From contig JAOUGQ010000043.1 of assembly GCA_029865515.1 (NCBI GenBank), positions 1 to 16,265 on the forward strand: a DNA stretch of 16,265 nt, read 5' to 3'. The notes under the pieces are model-generated. The model had not been told where the DNA came from. It did no database searches and saw nothing but the letters and a program-made list of their open reading frames with translations. The first letter of the stretch is position 1. Each line of letters starts with the position of its first letter. A program made the translations under genes and the position numbers. Origin of the DNA: Nitrospirota bacterium (GTDB taxonomy: Bacteria; Nitrospirota; Nitrospiria; Nitrospirales; UBA8639). This document shows, in pieces, positions 13,735-16,265 of this stretch.

Positions 13735-14127
13735 ATGGCTCATATTAATCCGTCCTTTGAGCCGGTGAAACGTGCAGATCATTTTCGAGCCAGAATTCAC
13801 AAGTTGGAGGAACTTGGGCATTCCCAGGCTGATACCAAGACATGGGAGATATACGATTCCGAAACGGAAAAATTATTGGCTCAAACTTTCGGCCCAGCCC
13901 ATCGATATGTGGAAGCCTATAAATATGCCATCCTCGGCGAGGCGGAGGCGCTTGTAAATATGCCTGAGGCAGGGCAAGAGCCCTCTAATCAGGATCTTCC
14001 GCAAAAGGCCATTCAGCAACGAAGGCAGTTGTTACATGCCATCGTGGCCGAACTCGAGAATGTAGAAAAAATCGAAGAAGAAGCCCTGACAGGAGAGGAC
14101 CATGAGGATCCTCCGTCTCTCATGTGA
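13735..14127 (+). CDS. Hypothetical protein, 130 residues
   Basis: I do not recognise this protein. It is soluble and acidic, with no signal peptide. It begins MAHINPSFEPVKRADHFRAR, has an alpha/beta-looking core (WEIYDSETEKLLAQTFGP, then HRYVEAYKYAILGEAEAL) and a long C-terminal helix (QKAIQQRRQLLHAIVAELEN, then VEKIEEEAL) with an acidic end. The helix could mediate oligomerisation. AAAGGGGGG lies 9 bases before the ATG, a G-rich but usable ribosome site. It lies 60 bases upstream of tdh on the same strand, with a small hairpin between; a link to threonine breakdown is not shown. Confidence 0.74.
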   Translation: MAHINPSFEPVKRADHFRARIHKLEELGHSQADTKTWEIYDSETEKLLAQTFGPAHRYVEAYKYAILGEAEALVNMPEAGQEPSNQDLPQKAIQQRRQLLHAIVAELENVEKIEEEALTGEDHEDPPSLM

Positions 14128-14140
14128 AGTTTTTCCCTGG

Positions 14141-14164
14141 CGACCGGCAAGGTCGGTTGTTTCT
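14141..14164 (+). terminator. Weak hairpin with T-rich tail between the orphan gene and tdh
   Basis: CGACC-ggcaa-GGTCG (14141-14155) is a 5-bp stem with a 5-base loop, followed by GTTGTTTCT. It starts 13 bases after the stop codon of the orphan gene and ends 24 bases before the tdh ATG. It may be a weak terminator or attenuator that partly separates tdh-kbl from the upstream gene. Confidence 0.35.
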
Positions 14165-14187
14165 AATAAAGAGGATGCTCTACTTCT

Positions 14188-15222
14188 ATGAAGGCCCTCC
14201 TGAAAACTAAACCGGAAAAAGGGTTCACGCTCATGGACTGGCCTGATCCCAAAGCGGGTCCCTTTGAAGTTGTGGTGCGTGTAAAAGCAACTTCATTGTG
14301 TGGGACGGATGCGCATATTTATACCTGGGATGAATGGGCCAGCCATCGGCTCCAATTGCCTCGAGTCATTGGCCATGAGGTCTGTGGTGAGGTGGTGGAG
14401 GTCGGGGGGGAAGTCTCCCTGGTGCAGAAGGGGGATTTTGTGGCTGCCGAATCGCATTTGACCTGTGGGGCCTGTTTTCAGTGTCGAACCGGTCAGGCGC
14501 ATGTCTGTAAAAACTATCAGATTCTTGGAGTTGATTTCGATGGATCTTATGCCGAGTATGTGGCCCTTTCAGAGAGAGTCTTATGGAAGACCGCACCCGA
14601 CATTCCCCCCGAATTTGCTTGTGTCCAGGAACCATTGGGCAATGCGGTGGATGCGGCACTGGCTGAAGATGTCACAGGGCATACGGTGTTAGTCACAGGA
14701 TGCGGCCCCACCGGATTGTTTGCCGTGGCGGTTTCGCGTATTGCCGGAGCTGCCCGCATCATCGCGACGGATATCAGTGATTACCGCCTACAGTTAGCGA
14801 CGCAACTCGGTGCTGACTATATCTTTAACGCCAAAACGTTATCCCCCGAGGCTCTGGATGCCGCCTTATTCGATGTTCTCGGAGGGGAGGGAGTGGACGC
14901 GGCGTTGGAAATGTCAGGTGATCCGTCCGCCTTGCATCTGGCTTTTCGAACAGTCAAAAACGGTGGCCGGGTAACCCTGTTTGGGATTCCCACGGGACAA
15001 GTGTGTTTCGACTTGCCTAACGAAATCATTTTTAAAGGAATACGGGTGTATGGTGTGACGGGTCGGCGATTATTCGGGACATGGTATCGCCTGGCCGGCC
15101 TGTTCAAGGCCGGTCTCAATATACGGCCTGTGGTCACACATATTATTCCGATGGCGGACTTTGCCAGGGGCTTTGAGCTTGTCAAATCGGGCCAGTGTGG
15201 AAAGGTGGTGATGCTTCCCTAG
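14188..15222 (+). CDS. tdh: L-threonine 3-dehydrogenase
   Basis: A 344-residue zinc-dependent medium-chain dehydrogenase that oxidises L-threonine to 2-amino-3-ketobutyrate with NAD+ (EC 1.1.1.103), in the cytoplasm. The catalytic-zinc residues are Cys38 (SLCGTDAHIY) and His63-Glu64 (VIGHEVCGEVVEVG). The structural zinc is held by Cys93, Cys96, Cys99 and Cys107 (CGACFQC...HVC). All sit at the same numbers as in E. coli Tdh (341 residues). The NAD site is VTGCGPTGLFAV (169-180) with Asp195 at the end of the second strand. VQEPLGNAVDAA (146-157) is the family's conserved stretch. The ribosome site is weak (GAGGA about 12 bases upstream). kbl, the next enzyme of the pathway, starts about 50 bases downstream, which confirms the substrate choice over sorbitol or other dehydrogenases. 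Confidence 0.96.
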   Translation: MKALLKTKPEKGFTLMDWPDPKAGPFEVVVRVKATSLCGTDAHIYTWDEWASHRLQLPRVIGHEVCGEVVEVGGEVSLVQKGDFVAAESHLTCGACFQCRTGQAHVCKNYQILGVDFDGSYAEYVALSERVLWKTAPDIPPEFACVQEPLGNAVDAALAEDVTGHTVLVTGCGPTGLFAVAVSRIAGAARIIATDISDYRLQLATQLGADYIFNAKTLSPEALDAALFDVLGGEGVDAALEMSGDPSALHLAFRTVKNGGRVTLFGIPTGQVCFDLPNEIIFKGIRVYGVTGRRLFGTWYRLAGLFKAGLNIRPVVTHIIPMADFARGFELVKSGQCGKVVMLP

Positions 15223-15275
15223 GAAAGCGCAGGAGCGTAGTATTCAGAATCTTTGAAACCCGCAATGGTGACATG

Positions 15276-16265
15276 ATGGCCTATACCTCTCTCAAGGACC
15301 TCATCCAAGCTCAACTGGAAGAGATCCGCTCCGCCGGATTGTTCAAAGGCGAACGCCAAATCCTTGGACCGCAAGGGGCACATATTCGGGTGGCGCAAGG
15401 TGAGGTGATCAACCTCTGTGCCAACAATTACCTCGGTTTGGCCAACCATCCTCAGATCATTCATGCTGCGCAAGAAGGCTTGCGCCAATATGGGTTTGGT
15501 ATGGCCTCCGTTCGGTTTATTTGTGGGACTCAGGATCAGCACAAACAGCTGGAGGAAGGTATCAGTCAGTTTTTAGGGACGGAAGCGACCATATTGTATT
15601 CCTCCTGCTTTGACGCCAATACCGGTTTATTTGAAACGATTCTGAATGAGCAGGATGCGGTAGTCAGCGATGCACTGAATCATGCCAGTCTCATTGATGG
15701 CATTCGCCTCTGTAAGGCCCAACGATTCCGGTATGCTCATTCCGACATGGATGGGTTGGAATCCGTACTGCAACAAGCTGCCAGCGCGCGTGTTCGATTA
15801 ATCGCGACGGATGGGGTGTTCTCCATGGATGGCGATTGCGCCAAATTGGATCGCATCACGGAATTGGCCGAGCAGTATGATGCGGTGGTTCTTGTGGATG
15901 ATAGTCATGCGACGGGTGTGTTGGGAGAAGAGGGAAAAGGCACGCCCACGCATTTTGGTGTGAGTGAGAAAGTCGATCTGATCACGAGTACCTTGGGCAA
16001 ATCTTTAGGGGGAGGGTCCGGCGGATTTACTTCCGGACGGCGGGAGATTATTGAACTCTTGCGGCAACGATCACGGCCCTATCTCTTTTCAAATGCCCTA
16101 CCCCCCGTCATGACGGCTGCGGCTCTGAAGGCGCTGGACATCGTGATTCAGGGGGAGGACTTGCGTGCCACAATAAGAAAGCATGCCAAATTTTTCAGAT
16201 CAAGCCTGGAAACCGTAGGGTTTCGAATTGTTCCAGGAGACCATCCCATCATTCCGGTGATGCTG
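15276..16265 (+). CDS. kbl: Glycine C-acetyltransferase (2-amino-3-ketobutyrate CoA ligase), 3' end outside window
   Basis: 330 residues of a usual 395-400 are present, open to the window end. The enzyme cleaves 2-amino-3-ketobutyrate with CoA into glycine and acetyl-CoA (EC 2.3.1.29), using pyridoxal phosphate. It follows E. coli Kbl almost motif by motif: INLCANNYLGLANHP (45-59), GFGMASVRFICGTQD (73-87), YSSCFDANTGLFET (108-121), SDALNHASLIDGIRLCKA (131-148), LIATDGVFSMDGD (175-187), VLVDDSHATG (205-214) and TSTLGKSLGGGSGG with the PLP lysine at Lys242. His136, Asp208 and His211 are the expected PLP contacts. Tandem ATGs at 15273 and 15276 are both possible; GGTGA lies 4 bases before the second. 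It forms the tdh-kbl unit. Confidence 0.96.
   Translation, partial: MAYTSLKDLIQAQLEEIRSAGLFKGERQILGPQGAHIRVAQGEVINLCANNYLGLANHPQIIHAAQEGLRQYGFGMASVRFICGTQDQHKQLEEGISQFLGTEATILYSSCFDANTGLFETILNEQDAVVSDALNHASLIDGIRLCKAQRFRYAHSDMDGLESVLQQAASARVRLIATDGVFSMDGDCAKLDRITELAEQYDAVVLVDDSHATGVLGEEGKGTPTHFGVSEKVDLITSTLGKSLGGGSGGFTSGRREIIELLRQRSRPYLFSNALPPVMTAAALKALDIVIQGEDLRATIRKHAKFFRSSLETVGFRIVPGDHPIIPVML

Noticed and set aside
1..16265. CRISPR arrays, tRNA or rRNA genes, insertion sequences, phage genes
   Set aside because: Looked for on both strands: no regularly spaced repeats, no tRNA-like GGTTCGAATCC arm, no transposase or integrase motifs were found.

Overview
The window is a chromosomal stretch of a Gram-negative-type bacterium. 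It has secretory signal peptides, ATG starts with AGGAGG-like ribosome sites, and a GC content near the middle of the range. The mix of genes (a flavoprotein of the TIGR03862 type, a geranylgeranyl-reductase-type enzyme, Sel1/TPR proteins, and many small orphan proteins with strong ribosome sites) reminds me of Nitrospirota such as Nitrospira. That assignment is an impression from gene style, not a proof. No rRNA, tRNA, CRISPR array, transposase or phage gene was seen.

Layout. 1-917: the 3' end of a PrmA-like methyltransferase gene on the + strand, converging with and overlapping an orphan gene on the - strand; upstream of the latter is a 55-residue acidic protein gene. 1194-5951: five + strand genes, each with its own spacer: a flavoprotein, an exported TPR protein, a Mug-type uracil/thymine-DNA glycosylase, an exported HtrA-like serine protease with a PDZ domain, and a single-domain STAS protein (anti-anti-sigma type). 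5952-6417 is a spacer, followed by a geranylgeranyl-reductase-family flavoenzyme (6418-7617) that converges with an orphan - strand gene (7694-8275). 8647-11143: an Uup-type ABC-F ATPase, then an exported Sel1-repeat protein. 11144-13734: a gene-poor stretch with small proteins of unknown function, two of which have near-perfect Shine-Dalgarno sites, ending in about 1.16 kb without a convincing gene. 13735-16265: an orphan 130-residue protein, then tdh and kbl (cut by the window end).

How the genes work together. The only clear pathway unit is tdh-kbl, which turns L-threonine into glycine and acetyl-CoA through 2-amino-3-ketobutyrate. The rest is a loose set of maintenance functions: DNA repair (Mug), ribosome or DNA-junction ATPase (Uup), envelope quality control (HtrA-like protease, TPR and Sel1 proteins), translation-factor methylation (PrmA) and regulation by a phosphorylatable STAS protein. 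Most genes are separated by 80-450 bases and probably have their own promoters.

I did not find a clearly new multi-gene system. The items most worth a second look are a perfect 28-bp palindrome after mug, the gene-poor 1.16-kb region with several inverted repeats, the cluster of tiny basic proteins at 11.9-12.6 kb, and short genes that simple ORF-length filters would miss.
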